From: Sthenelais limicola
Taxonomy: Eukaryota; Annelida; Polychaeta; Phyllodocida; Sigalionidae
NCBI GenBank assembly: GCA_942159475.1
Contig: OW804096.1
Span: 131,492,941-131,556,940, forward strand
Direction of reading: 5' to 3'
Length of the DNA: 64,000 bases
Under the pieces are notes generated by a model, which was not told the DNA's origin, did no database searches, and saw only the letters and a list, made by a program, of their open reading frames with translations. Below are positions 39,201 through 52,255 of the stretch, one piece after another (positions within the stretch are counted from its first letter, which is position 1; each line of letters starts with the position of its first letter). A program made the translations under genes and the position numbers.

Positions 39201-39877
39201 CAATGGTTCAGTTGCTTATAGTGCTTTCTTGCGGAAGATTAAATCTCCATATAACAATTTACAGTTCATATCCTGTAAGCAACTTGCATATTAGTGCCCT
39301 GTAATTGTTTACTATTTTGTTCGAGATTACAGCAGATACTGGTTAGGGCTGGTTGTGCATTTCCAGTGAACATTTCAGCGCTGTTTTAATTTGATACCCT
39401 TTCCCAGATAATTACCGTGGGTGTGGGATGCCATAGAGTTCATGAATTTGTTATGTCCCACGCTGCAAAAGTAGACACCTTCCAAAAGCCCAAAGTGTTC
39501 AAAGCCACTATGACCTTCAGGGAATGTCAACATTAGTAGTACTTTCACAGTACCTTCTGTGTCAGATTATTCTCTTATATGCAAGACGGGCTGTTTTTCT
39601 GACGTGACGTTTAATATCTAAATTGATGATTCTGACGGTATAAGCCCACTGACAGCGTCAATTCAGATACGTAGCTACAGCAATTCTAAATGTCACTTAA
39701 ATTATGAAAAACGACACTGCCAATGTAAAGTTGATTTATCAAATCATGTTATCGCCGATAGTGTACAGCAACAGTTGTGTCCTTCGCTTCTGTGTTAATT
39801 CTCGGGATATGTATTTTGAAGGACATATTGAGCTACATTGTAGTTTGACGTAACTTCTAGGTAGTTAATGAAGATAG
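36300..39877. other. Intergenic region, no supported gene
   Basis: No domain-bearing frame. Around 39150-39195 there are several near-copies of a TCGCTTGTxATCGCTTAT-type word, a short degenerate tandem. The longest minus-strand frame (37598-37969) has no recognisable similarity. Confidence 0.5.
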
Positions 39878-40102
39878 TAGGGAGATTTAGCAACCACAAC
39901 GCACCAGCACAACACTAACGCATCCATTAACTATTAGTACATTATTACCGTTGTGGGGATATCTCGAGAGGCATGCAATGCAGATGCCCTAGACCTAGCG
40001 CCTCTCAAGATATTCCCACAGTGGTAGTAATGTACAAAATTTAATATAGTTAGTGGATGTGTTAGTGTTCTGTTAGTGCGTTGTGGTTGCTGAATCTCCC
40101 TA
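39878..40102. mobile_element. 225-bp near-palindromic foldback element
   Basis: The two halves are reverse complements over almost their whole length, from TAGGGAGATTTAGCAACCAC at the left end to CTGAATCTCCCTA at the right end, with scattered mismatches, a small indel and a loop of about 27 nt around 39,976-40,002. There is no coding capacity. This is the structure of a foldback MITE, and the mismatches show it is not new. The superfamily is unknown. Confidence 0.75.
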
Positions 40103-40186
40103 GTATAGCATGTTGTTCTACCCATAGTATGCACACCTGACGCTAATGCGTTGAATTACTAACACAAATCAGTCTGTATACCTTGA

Positions 40187-40213
40187 ATAATCCAGGCTTC
40201 GCCTCAGGATTAT
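40187..40213. repeat. Short hairpin
   Basis: ATAATCC at 40187 pairs with GGATTAT at 40207, and AGGC pairs with GCCT around a TTC loop, with a two-base bulge. It lies about 85 bp beyond the foldback element. Confidence 0.6.
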
Positions 40214-40215
40214 GC

Positions 40216-42600
40216 ATCACCTGCTAGCGCACCAGCCGGTCATAACTGCCGGTCATTAATCCATACTTATATAATTATTGTCATCATTTGTACATAATCC
40301 AAGGTTAAACATTACACAATACTATATGAATGGGACAATGGAAGTGGACGTCACACTGCATGGGGATCTCCGTTTACATTGCGAGAGAGACAAAAAGAAG
40401 TTACTTGATAATACATTTCATGTACATCTATATGTATATGATATACATGTATAATTTTCTTCCTTTCTTTCTAATTAATTTACCATTGAAGCTAAACTAT
40501 TTTATTTGTTTGTGCGCATTTTTGTCATTGCATGCATGTTAATTATAGCAGTGGTTTTCTCTGCTATATATAAATAGTCTGGCCATATATATTACACTGC
40601 CCTCGATGCAGCATCAGTTCCACTGAGTGAAGAAAACTGAATGCAACAGTTTTCAATGTCGCCCAGTTTTAGAAAGCTTTTACCAATGTCTGGGTTCTGT
40701 CGTTATCGAGTCCTGCAGGTCCTTCTCTCGGCTCCTTCAGCTCCTCCTCTTCCAGCGGTGTCCATGACTACGTACTGACTACCAACACAGTCAGTTTAAC
40801 ACGTGCTAGCGCCGGGATAGGATGTGTAGTAACCCTTTCATTGACTCGGTAGTATGCTGGACAGACTTCTATGACTGCCAAGTTTACATACTCTTGTGGT
40901 TGGCTTAACGATTCAACAAGACACCACCAACAATCTTTCTTACTTTAAGATCAGGTTGGTATTGTTTTTTTGCGTTTAGTGTATTTTTTCTAGATTGCAT
41001 CCAGCTAAATATCATCCTAAACCCAACTTCTGTAGTATTGGAGACTGGGTTTGTCTATAATGCTGCAATACTTTATCTCCGTCTGAAAGGGCTAGCTACA
41101 TGTATCTATATCGTTTAATTGGTGGAACTAGCTTGTTATGGGTGGAAGTGACATCTTATCAGATCTGAATAAGCTAGCTATTTATATATATATTTTCACA
41201 ATTTAAGAGCATCTGAGAAGCCTTGGTCACTTTTTTCCTTCAACGAAACCTTTGGGGGTATCATTCCAAATTAATCTATTTGTTGAAGCCAATAAGGTTT
41301 TTTTCATTTTCATTTCTTCAAAAGGATTTATAAGATTGTGTATGGGCAGTAAACTGTAGCTTTTGCTTCAGATTATTTTCCTATGAGGATCAACCAGATG
41401 AATACATACAATGGATTATTTTATACGACATTTGCACTGCCACCCATATGCAATATAGTACTGGGAAATAGGGTATATTGAATGAGTGCATGCTAAAAAT
41501 AACTATACTCTATATAGCAGCCTGATATCAGTATTTCTATATCCAGTGCATAAATATTTTCCCTGTGTTTAAATAGTGTTGTTATAGATATTCCACCGCC
41601 TCTGCCAACAATTGAAGATGCTTTCCGCGTAATGGTGACCTAAACCACTTAAGCCTATTATTCAACTATTTCTACATCAGCCACAGGTTTCATTAAGGTC
41701 GCATAAGCATCAATAGCTGTATAACGGTCCGATTAGACCCTGGTGGGAATTACGTTACTGAGTTGTGTAAGGGTCTCCATCCCTGAGTCCACCACGGATA
41801 CCCACTAATGGTACGTCATGTTACATATTTATGTAGCCTAATACAGGACAACAAGTGGGGGTGGCACGCATAAGAGTGATCTGTGAGATTTTATTCCTTT
41901 GTGCGATATTAATGACGCCGAAATTGATCATGAAATAGATACTACTTTAATCATTCATGCAAGATTGTATGATACAAATTGTATGTGATGTTACACATGA
42001 AGGATTACATACGAATCTTCCTTATCAGAGGTTTTGATACTAGTAGAATTATATCTAAGTCTAAATTATATTATAACGGTTGCTTTGATTCTTTTTTAGA
42101 CGTTCAGTAAACGATTACTTAGTTAGCAAATTAGATTATTAAATTGCTTACACAGGCTGCCCCAAAATTAAGGAGATCCGATAGAAGAGTTTCCAAATTA
42201 GATGACTCAATTGCTAACTAAAATGTCCTCAAATGTCTCCCTGTGCGTCTCAATACTGAAGATACAAACATGTGCCTATTTAAAGACCTATTCCCTTATG
42301 TATACCATCGTATATAAAAAGTTGCTTAATGTGAAATGACAATCTGCAAGCGTGATACAGTGTGCTGGGATTATAAATTGGTGTATACATATGTAGCTAG
42401 CATGTTGTTTATTGAGTAAAAATATCATATTTAATAATTATATAGTAGCATGAGGCAAAATTATGACGTAAATACACTCAACCCCTAGCTTCCTTAATTC
42501 TAATACTTATATTGCCGCGGAGCGGACCGCGAGTGGGTGTGGTTCATAAATGTATGTTCACATCTAAAGTAATACTTTCAACTTTTGTATTTCGTCAATC
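40216..42600. other. Intergenic region, no supported gene
   Basis: AT-rich, no recognisable gene, RNA or mobile element. A GC-rich imperfect palindrome (GCCGCGGAGCGGACCGCGAG) is at about 42514-42533. Confidence 0.5.
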
Positions 42601-42870
42601 TAAGTTAAGTTAGGTTAACATTTGGAATTGCTAAATATGCCAGAGAACAGGTATAAGACCATTCAAGATTACCTTAAAACTGTAGATACCGAACCAAAGG
42701 GCACGAATATTAGGATGATGTCAGTAGATGTCCCAACCAGAATAATTGTAAGAGCGTGTCAGGAGGAGTTAAAAATGTAAACAAACAGATATAGAATCAG
42801 GATGGAGGTCATCATGATCAAGTAGGTCAATACTGAAAAAATCGAAATAAATCACCAAACCCTTTACATT

Positions 42871-43063
42871 ATGCAAAGAGGGTCGATAGAATAGTACGTT
42901 GGGCAAGCGTGCACATAATTTATGGTATTGAATATTTTGAAACGACCTACAATAAAAGCATACATTAGGCATTGGAAGAATAGCCCTTCAAAACATGCAA
43001 AGAGAAGGATCGATATAATTGATTTGGTTACGCGAGCACACGTGGTATTGAATATTTTGAAAC
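42871..43063 (+). repeat. Diverged direct duplication, period about 120-124 bp
   Basis: 42871-42943 and 42995-43063 both run from ATGCAAAGAG to GGTATTGAATATTTTGAAAC with a similar, diverged middle. The stretch may belong to a decayed mobile element that continues to about 44.9 kb. Confidence 0.6.
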
Positions 43064-43697
43064 AAGATAAAAAGATTAAACATCGGTGTAGTATCAGGGA
43101 CATATTTGCCATACGAAGCCCCTGGGACACATAATATGCATTTTAGTTGATACCCAGACCAGCCTAATATTGGGGTGTAACATAATGTATACTGTTATTA
43201 GTGAAACAAACAATGATAAATGACCCCCACTGCATACTGAATTGGCAATCTGCGAGTTTCCTATTGTGATTGTGAGCATTGTCATTACATAAAACACGTC
43301 CCAACCTACCGAAAACCTGGTGTAATATGTCTGCTATATATACAGCATGTGAGTATCGCACATCATTATGCAATGCAATATATTTGAGGAGCCATGAGAC
43401 TATTATTATGGACATATATACATACATGTACAGTATGATTCAAGCTAAAGCTTCTGACCCAGTGAAATGGGGGTATATGTTTGAGAAACAAAAATGTCAA
43501 TCCCGGTATAAGTCTCAAATGAAGGAGGAGCCTACGAATGTTCATAGATGGGCTATACATATGAGGTTTTTTTTTAATAAAGGAACATGGAACGTCTGTA
43601 TGACCAAAACATGTTAACGAGTGTTACCACAGGAAGATATTATGTATTTTAATCATTGGAATTATGGTATGGTGTGAGTCAAGGAATTACATTTAAA

Positions 43698-43735
43698 GTG
43701 TGTGTGTGTGTGGGGGGGGGGGGGGAGGGGGGGGT
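43698..43735. repeat. GT microsatellite merging into poly-G
   Basis: (GT)n followed by runs of at least 14 and 8 guanines. Strongly G-rich on the plus strand. Confidence 0.9.
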
Positions 43736-44499
43736 GTACAAAGGCACATTTTATAAGGAGGAATGGACGAGAAATAAGAATGTTGAATATCAAATACTAA
43801 CAACTGTCCTCCAAAGAGAAGTAAGAAGAAATTCATAGAATAGCTTAGGTCTATATTACATAAACTTTCCCAATTATAAAAGGTTGGCAGTGCGAACACA
43901 TTACATAATGCTAGGTGCATGGTCCCGAAGAGTTTATGAGGACACGGAGACTGAGTAAAGTACATTTGCAATTTGTTTATGATAGTCATACTTTATAGTA
44001 AAATGGTATTATCCGAAACAAAGGTGGTGGATTGCAATCTATTAGATCGTAGACTTATTACGTATAAACTACATGAGAAAAAAGGCGTGTATAAATGACC
44101 GAGAACACCGAGTCCAAATGGAAAGGTCTGAGAAAACCTACCAACTCTCGCAGTAATAAATATGCAAGAATATTATAACACTGAAAAAATGTGAGATAGA
44201 TGGTGCTTAATCAGATATACCAGCGTGATAGAGGTGCATTCCAGTACCAGAGGATAAGTTAAAACACACAAACCAAGGGTATATAGACAGAGACATATTG
44301 GAGGCAATGAATGATACGGGTAGATTAGGAATGAATAATAATACTGTAAAGCTTAAACTGGAAACTAGCAAGAAATAAAATGAAGAGGCTTTCGTAGGAA
44401 GTTTATATATAATATCATTATATCTATATAGAGAGATACTATCATATATAGAGAGAAGAAAAGAAGGATGTGGATCAATAGTATGAGAATACCGTAGAG

Positions 44500-44946
44500 A
44501 ATTCGTGAAAGAATTGGATAATATTTACACGAATAGAAAACTTTTACAGAAGCAATGGAATATGAAACAGATATTTTGCCTCAATCAAGATGTTATAGCA
44601 TCAGTAGGTTTTGGCATTGGATAAAAAATGAGCGTGAGAGAGTAGCCACACACTTGATAACAGGATATATACATGCAGATGAGATAGATGCAACAACAAA
44701 TGTATCATAACAAACAAGCTCAGGAGTAAGAAGTACTTATATATAATTAAACAAATATTGTAGGGAGATCTATATGGACTGGGTTCTCTACATCATTAAT
44801 AAGTGTATTGGAAATGAGGAATTTCCACAGAGATGGAAGGACGAAAAAGACCAGACTCATACCTAAAAGCTTGTTCCAATAATGAGCAACATCCTAGAAA
44901 AAGTGTTAAATGAGAGGCTATATAATTATGACCACCTATAAATTAA
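44500..44946 (+). pseudogene. Decayed LINE reverse-transcriptase segment
   Basis: In one plus-strand frame, two blocks fall in the order expected for the N-terminal part of a non-LTR retrotransposon RT. The first is FWHWIKNERE (about 44609-44638), like the pre-RT FW-x-x-I-K element. The second runs from EEFPQRWKDE, through a stop, to a block resembling 'PI..SxILEKVLNERLYNY' (about 44816-44928). Several in-frame stops (for example the TAA after QTHT) and the loss of the catalytic part show it is dead. The element may start further left, but I could not recognise an ORF1 or endonuclease. The clade is not assigned. Confidence 0.5.
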
Positions 44947-44949
44947 TAG

Positions 44950-47900
44950 CGTACCAGATTTCTAAGAGCATTGATGGAAAAGCAACCAAGCATAAATTCA
45001 CTCATGACTTCAACCTTATGCTGTTTATGGAAATGTAGTCGGATGTTATAGATGATAGTGAGTGATGAGTGAAGTTGGATGATAAACCATGGATAAGCCG
45101 TGTTTGGATGTATACAAGCTAGTTGAATGACGACAACGTTGACAATAAACAACGTTTGATCTAGGGCCGAAGAAAACAAGGGTCCCCTAACCCTTTTAAA
45201 ATAACATGTTTTGGCCGTAAATTTGAAACATTCAAGTCCTGATACCTATACGTTGTGGATATTCATAACCATTCCATAAGGTAAGCTAAGGTAGTTGAAT
45301 TGGTCGTACATCATTCAATGTTCACATGTCTGTGTCTGAACAATGACAAACCGTGGACCAGGGGCCATATGCAGAGGATTTTGGCTTTCTGGTTGAAATT
45401 TAATACGATTTGTTGTCCGACACCTAAGATGACTGCTGCCATGAGAGAAGCACACCTTAATAACGTTTCCTTTTACCACGTGCATTAAGACCAAAAAGAT
45501 TGCTGTCGAAAATGACCATTTCTGTCAGCATATTTTATCCAAGACATAAACTGAGATAGGGCAAAATATCTTATCCACCTATCACCCGTTCCCTAATGTC
45601 TAGCGGGATGATACATGATGCACATCAATTGCAATTTCAAAACCAAACTTCATTTGAACAAATATGCTTTAATTTATTGATGAGATTTGTCTAGAAGCTT
45701 ACACAGGAAAGGCCTTTTATGAGATTTTCTCGGCACGGACAGCAGTTATTCCAATACCCGGCTGGCAATGTCTCAAATCAATTCCTTCCCGTTTTAATCT
45801 CAATCCAAACTGTACAAACCAACACGACTCGGATGAATAGTGCGATTCAGAGTCAAATGCTGAGTTAATAAGAGCATCTCGTCTTCAGCATTTAACCTGC
45901 AAAAATGAAATGAAATGCGGTCATTTGAAGCCTCATATTAACATAATTTGATTGAAGACTATCACGAAACGCGACCAATTTGACGGAATTGACTGATCGT
46001 CAACCACCCTCTGCATTTACATCATCCTGTCAACGGTTTCTTATGAAGCTAAATATCATTCCCCAACCCCAACTAAATAACCAGAAGGTTTCTGGCGGCT
46101 TTTTGTTTGTAGAACTCCCTAGATGTGGTCTCAGAGGATGAGGGAAACATACCCCATGCAATGCCTGTGATTATCCATGGAGTATTGATTCACATACTCC
46201 CCCTTTTGTGAAATGGAAAGGGCTAATGGAATAACCTGAAGCATAAAATCTTCTAATTTGCCAGTACGAATTCTCATATCCTATAACTGGCATTTATAAT
46301 GCATGTATTGTTATGTCGTTATGGCAGGTAATGTCTGCCAGCACCACCAGTTAATCATTCAGGTGATCTTGCTGCCTTTGTGTTATATCAATTAACAGTT
46401 GAATTAAGTCCTCACATTTTGAATAAGTTATGCAAATGTATTTATTTGGTCAGTCCACAGAATAGAGAGAGAGAGATACCCCCAGGACCTCAGTTAGATA
46501 CATTTACGTTAATTCAGTTGAAATAGAACATTATATTGAATCCAGTTGCCAAATATCTATGGTATAATGTAATAGGTATACATGGCAATTCAGGTCCCAA
46601 TATCAACGAGGTGTTAGGACCATGCAACCAGTCCAACAGATGAGGTTATTGTACTTACAAACTCTGTAGTGAAATAATAGAAATAATTAGAAGATAGCAA
46701 AGCAGAATCTAATATCAACTTTTATGTAAATGGTATAAGCGAGTAAGCCACACAACAGATTACATTGGGAGACACACTAATATCCTTGGTGGCTTTAACA
46801 TGTGATATTCGACCTCTAATACTGTCCAGGAATGACATTAGCTGCGCGAAGCCAACCCCACTCTTCCACCATGTAATGTATATCAAATACACTCATGTGA
46901 GCTTTCACCTTGTCTATGTGCATTTACCTATCTGTCGCTTAGCTTGCGGTAATCACATACCCTTATCGATAGTTTCGTGACACACCTTTCTGGAGGAGTG
47001 ATCATGGATGCAAGTTGGACTCCTGAGCGTGAATCTCTATCTATACACCTCGGCAGAAATGACAATATTTGGACTCACTTGCTCCATCACTCACATAAAG
47101 CAAATGCTTTGATGCAATAGCTAAAGAAAAGTCCCCAGCCATCCTAATTCATGGTCTATTGATAAGTCATCAGCATCGGTGGCCATATCAGTAAAAATGT
47201 TTTTCTTCTGAATGCATTCATCAAGTTAGGACGTACGCATCCTTCGCAAATAGAGTTGATAAAGGACTGAATTTACAAAAAGTGAATAATCGTCGATTAG
47301 AAAACGGGTGTGTCTATAGCAGACATGGAGAAAAACGAGACATTATTTATACGCTGCCAAGAAAAGTGCAGATTATATTTACCTCCGCTCATCTATACTG
47401 CTCACATCTTTACCTAAAGTAGATACGTTTGATCGCGCAGTTTCCATGGATGAGACAAAGGATGGAACTCTACATACGAACAACAGCACCACCATTCACT
47501 TAACATATAAGGGGTGACAATGAGGTGCTGATAAGAGAGAGCATTTGGTGCATATAAGGGAACAATCAGGACATTTTATGAGTCAGCGTCTCCAGGGACC
47601 GGGCATATATCAACTAACTTGTAGTGTTATTATGTTTTACAAGGCTGTTTAGTCCAGCTCTTGGGGTAGTATACTGTCATGCATTGATGAGAGGAAACAC
47701 GCTAACTGGTGCCATGCCCTATTCTTTTCGAATATTAGCAATAGATCTTTAACGTGCATGGTGCAACCCCGATACAAGTAACTAGCCTTTGATATATTAT
47801 AACCCAGCCAGCAAGCACAAAAGTGCGATGGTAAGGTGTCGTTTTTACCATCATATCCAGAAGGCGATATCTTTAAAAGAGTTTATATTGTGCTGGACCT

Positions 47901-48630
47901 GAAAATCTCTAGAGCTCATTTTATCTCTCTTAATTCCAATAAAGCTCGCAGTGCTGATTGACAGCCAGCATTCAATATTGCAAGACAAAATTCATATAAG
48001 TTTGTAAGGAACATTGCAAAAATAAACGTTACCTGTATGAAACTTTATGTCAATGGTGCTGTAAAAACTACACCATATCGTCCTTTCACTATGACAATAA
48101 TTTACCATCAGATCTGTTAGTGTTTATCCAACGGTATTCTTATATAACATCCACATTTGTGAAATTAAGATTAGCGGATGCATGTAAAGTTAACCAGCTT
48201 GGAATATACCTGGTCTTAGGCAACAGCATGTATATACACGTATGCGAAATACGGTTAGGAAATAAGGTTTCAGGCACAGTCATTCTATGCTCTAATGTTG
48301 AATAAGCACTCGGGATAAGACAGCTAGATTTCAAGGCAGAGCTAGCCAATAGTGCACTGCCTTTGCCAAGGTCAGGTAATGAAAATTGATGAACGGTAGA
48401 TAAGCTCACGCAAAGTATGTTAGAAGACAGATTTATTTTATAACGTGAAGGAACTGGACCATAAGGTTGGCCAATAACAGGAAATTACGAGTCACTAAAA
48501 GGATAATCGTTATTTAATTAAGTATTTGTTCCAGTTGTTTAGATAATCTTGGTGACATGAACTCCTTGCCCTGATCCTCTGAATGTATCATTATTGGAAC
48601 TATATCCGGGATGGGGGTCGGGGGCTATTG
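44950..48630. other. Intergenic region, no supported gene
   Basis: No domain-bearing frame or clear mobile element. A short GA repeat lies at about 46464-46475. Confidence 0.5.
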
Positions 48631-48637
48631 CTGGAGT

Positions 48638-48659
48638 TGTGTGTGTGTGGGGGGGGGGA
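48638..48659. repeat. GT microsatellite merging into poly-G
   Basis: (GT)n followed by about ten guanines, similar in form to the tract at 43698-43735. Confidence 0.85.
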
Positions 48660-49696
48660 GAGAATCATGCGACTGCCTGCCTGTAAGAAAACCCTTGAAA
48701 TTCCTTTCTACAATATACTTTCGATCTCAAGAAACAATACAAATAACTGAATCATCATTATCGTAATTTTTAGATGTGGATAATCAATTGAAGATGCGTT
48801 TGTTTAGTTATCGATTTGAATAATAAATCAACATGTTGCATATATGTAGCTTATGATGGACTTACATTGATGCTCCTAGACAATAGAATCCAATCCGTGC
48901 CAACATTGTCTTAAATTGATTGGATTGGTGTGAAAGGGTGGTAATTCAACGCATGTTCTTATTTGAGTGCACAATATCCGTCAAGTGGTACTATTTCTCA
49001 TTTTGATATCTATTTTAGGTATTTTGTATCCGTATTTTAGACTTGTACAGGTATATTTATTCATAAATTTATGTATAACAGCCCCATATTTGTATATTGC
49101 TGGGATTCTTTCACGGGATAATGATACGCTAAAAAATAAATTTACCAAGTCATTAATATGTATGTAATTTGTTTGTCATCTTCTGTTTATTGTGATGCAT
49201 TTGATGTAAGATATTTTTGGCATCATCTCCACATGTAAATACAAATATTTGGAAGCCCTATCAAAACTCTTAAACCGTTTTGGCGCGTTCCAATTCGCCC
49301 AGAATCAAATATTTCCCCCATTAGCCATTTTGTAATGGCATCAGACCAACAGTCATCTTCTGTAACACAATTCAAAATAACAAAAGTTGCCAGTCTTTGT
49401 CCTTTAATTTCGCGTCGACAAGATTATTACATCCTGTGCAGTTGGCTCTCTGAAAACCAAATATTACTTTTACAAAACAAAGTCAAAATAAATGACCAGG
49501 TTTCATCCGGAAGATATTTGGGTTTACATGTATTACACCTTTCTCTACTTTGCTCAAATTCAATGCCTCACAGCAGCTATTTACGAATTTGCTTTTTGGG
49601 TAGTTTCAAGTGAATCTGATTTTGTATTTACAGATATTGTGATGCAAGTAAGCAAGTTTATTCATTGCGTAATTTTCTGATGTATTTTTCTAACAG

Positions 49697-49793
49697 GTCA
49701 ACACATTTCATATGTCACTCAGGATGAACTTTATATCGTCCAACGCCTTGCTCCTCTCATCAGCGGTGTTTTTAATGTGCCTTTCACACAGAG
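49697..49793 (+). CDS. Candidate first coding exon with signal peptide
   Basis: An acceptor (ttctaacag) ends at 49696, followed by 15 nt and ATG at 49712. The 27 codons read MSLRMNFISSNALLLSSAVF then LMCLSHR: a polar start, a hydrophobic core and a small/polar end, as in a secretory signal peptide. A good donor (GAG|gtaagc) starts at 49794 and leaves phase 1, the usual phase after signal-peptide exons. Past the donor the frame runs into Pro/Lys-rich repeat sequence. No downstream exon was recognised, so the gene is unproven. It could be a chance open frame. Confidence 0.3.
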
Positions 49794-49825
49794 GTAAGCA
49801 GCCCCAATACGACAGTGATGTCAGG

Positions 49826-50052
49826 GCAGAACCCCGCTGGACAAAACCCTTCCGGGCAGAACCCATCAAGGCTAAAAACCCACCTAGAGGTCAACACTCC
49901 GTTAAGGATTAATACACCATTCACCATATAATCCTAAGGCTAACCCTGATGGGGTTTTACTCTAGATAGGTTCTGTTCATCTAAGGGGGTGGGGGGTCTC
50001 CCCATTTTTTTGGGGGGCCAGCGGGGTTTTGACCGTCGGGGTTTTGCCCAGA
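49826..50052. repeat. Inverted GGGCAGAACCCC-type low-complexity repeats
   Basis: The left part repeats GGGCAGAACCC and GGACAAAACCC. The right part carries the inverted form (GGGGTTTTGACC, GGGGTTTTGCCCA). The whole can fold back on itself. Likely a dispersed repeat of unknown family. Confidence 0.5.
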
Positions 50053-50059
50053 CATCTAC

Positions 50060-51425
50060 GACGGTTGCATCAAACATTTACATTACCAGCTAATTTCGAG
50101 TAAACCATCTTTTTTTAATTTTAAGGTCTATTCAACCCCAACTCATTCGAAAGTCACTCACTCAGGCTGTTAGTTAGCCTGCTCTATTTGGTGTTAAACC
50201 AAATCATCTTCCAAATTATTAATTTTGGTGAATATAGGAATTCTACTAATTTAAACACGGATAAGCCTTTTTCATCTTTATAAACGTTGAGAATCATGAT
50301 TATCCTGTTGATCCATAATGCTACTGTAGAACATTCACATGCAGAATTCGTAAGAATTTTGAGACAAAGCAAAGATTTCATAAAAAAAACCCGGAGGTAA
50401 TACCGATTTTTCTCCATTTTCAAGTATTCAAATTAGCTGTTTATATCTATAGCGTTTAATTTTAGGGAACGTTTTCGGGATAATCTTACGAGTAACACTA
50501 AAATAGCCAATCAATTATTTTCTCACAGCAATCAATTATTTTCTAATTTTGATGAGACTAATTTGGATTATATAGTTTCACTATTTGCAATTGAACCTTA
50601 TAATGTGTACACATACATGTCCTGTTCACTTGGAAGTGAAGTGTTAATGGAGTTTGGGAAATAATCATGCATGCATTAACATTGTTGTTGTTGTAACGTT
50701 TTTTTGCTCTGACATACTTCACCAATTGTCACATAGCAATCTGAGATGTAGAAGAGTTCTAAGTATTCAAGCATTTTTGCCTGCATTTTTCCCCTATAGG
50801 AGGATGAAGTATAATTTTTCACTTGGCTATTTTTTACAGATTCAAAGGGAGTGCTATCATTAAAGTTCAGTAGCTCTGGACTCACATGCCTTTGCCAAAA
50901 GTAATGGGCTAGCCATGTAGAAGAGCACAGCTCGGGTGTTAGTTCTTAATGTCTTGTGTTTTTGTTTCATTTTACTTTAACATTTTCCTAGGAGACTGAT
51001 GTGTTCTGGTCGCAGAAGTTCTCTTTGTGATGGACCAGGCCCTATTTCACTAGTTTTTTGTTAGTTAAGTAATATTTTATGAATTACATTCGATTATATA
51101 ACTTGTATCTGCTCAATTATGCTTCTTAAGCACGTGAGTATGGGTTAATCAAGAAATATTATATGGCCCCTAAGGTCCCTTCGTACGAGGTCGCCTATTG
51201 TATAGGTATAAATCTGCTTGTCCTCTTGCTAAAATAAAGGTAAACAATTAATTGTTTTCTCTACTTATGTAAAAACAGGCTATACTGATCGAGAAAATCG
51301 TATTATTGCGAAATGAATAGACCTGTGTCCTGAATAACAAATCAAAAAATTTAATCTAAATCTAAAAGTACACATGATAAATCTTTGCCAGGGTTATAGA
51401 CGAAAATCGCACATGTGGAGAAATT
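50060..51425. other. Intergenic region, no supported gene
   Basis: AT-rich, with a short duplication of CAATCAATTATTTTCT at 50509-50543. No recognisable coding exon. Confidence 0.5.
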
Positions 51426-51430
51426 TTGCC

Positions 51431-51560
51431 AATTAGAATAGAATAGAATAGAGCAATCTTTTATTCATCTACTGGTTACAAAATTGATGAACGGGTCGAC
51501 AGGCCTCTGGGTACCATTCAGGATTTATACCCAGGTCTTCCGGCCGTTCCCATGATACTC
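51431..51560 (-). mobile_element. Probable non-LTR retroelement 3' end with (ATTCT)n tail
   Basis: Read on the minus strand, a UTR-like stretch ends in GATGAATAAAAGATTGCTCT and then about three copies of ATTCT. Several LINE and SINE families end in an AATAAA-like word and a pentameric microsatellite tail. No coding sequence of the element was recognised nearby on this strand. Confidence 0.35.
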
Positions 51561-51717
51561 AGAGATAAATTCGACATCATTGAGAGAAATCGCCTTTTCG
51601 AATGCTTTATCTCGAATTGCCTTGGTATATCGATGGTTGCAATGACTCCATTATATCATCACAAATTACATGATGCTATCGTACTTAATCAAGGTACCAA
51701 TTAAGGTCCTTAATAAG

Positions 51718-51840
51718 AATACACCCTTTAAAAGAAGTGTATTGAACAAAAAAACCCTACTGTGGAATGACTTAGGCCAAAACATTCGAAATACGGATAC
51801 AGTAGAAAACTTCAAGAAAATCTACGGAAACGGAATTTAC
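51718..51840 (+). pseudogene. LINE C-terminal fragment ('LWNDL' motif)
   Basis: The open frame starting at 51670 encodes SVLNKKTLLWNDLGQNIRNT followed by DTVENFKKIYG. This matches the pattern near the C-terminus of many non-LTR retrotransposon polyproteins (xLWNxLPxxIRxxxSLxxFK). The rest of the frame, to 52074, is not recognisable and no RT core lies upstream, so this is a 5'-truncated relic. Confidence 0.45.
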
Positions 51841-52255
51841 TGCAGGTTAGAACCCTATAAAAATTATCGTGTTCGGCGTTGCACAGACACTGTTTCTGTC
51901 ATCTGTCTGAGCAAATCAATTTTCAACCGGTCACTTTGTCACATGTATCATCTTTATAGTCAGGGCCTTGTGGTTAGATCAGATGTCTACTTATTAAATA
52001 CTCCTGTTTATCCTTCCAATTGTTGCTGGTTTATTATCATTGAAAAGAAATCTTCTATAATGAGACATGACTGATCAAACATACAGATGATCCACTTGCT
52101 AATCGCAAGTGTTGAAGGCTACAATTTTTTATATTCAACATCAACACAGATTTATATATCTTCCAAATTTCAGGAGTGGCAAATAAATGTGGGTCTGTTT
52201 CTCCCATGATTCTCTATTCTGCATCTTAGACCATGCTTTATAAATCAAATGATTG

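Noticed and set aside
43279..43617. 112-codon plus-strand frame near the decayed LINE region
   Set aside because: No LINE motif could be recognised in it and it is not in the frame of the RT remnants. It may be a chance frame in old repeat DNA.
49793..49912. Continuation of the signal-peptide frame to the stop at 49910
   Set aside because: It passes a strong splice donor and enters GGGCAGAACCC repeat sequence, so it is unlikely to be coding.
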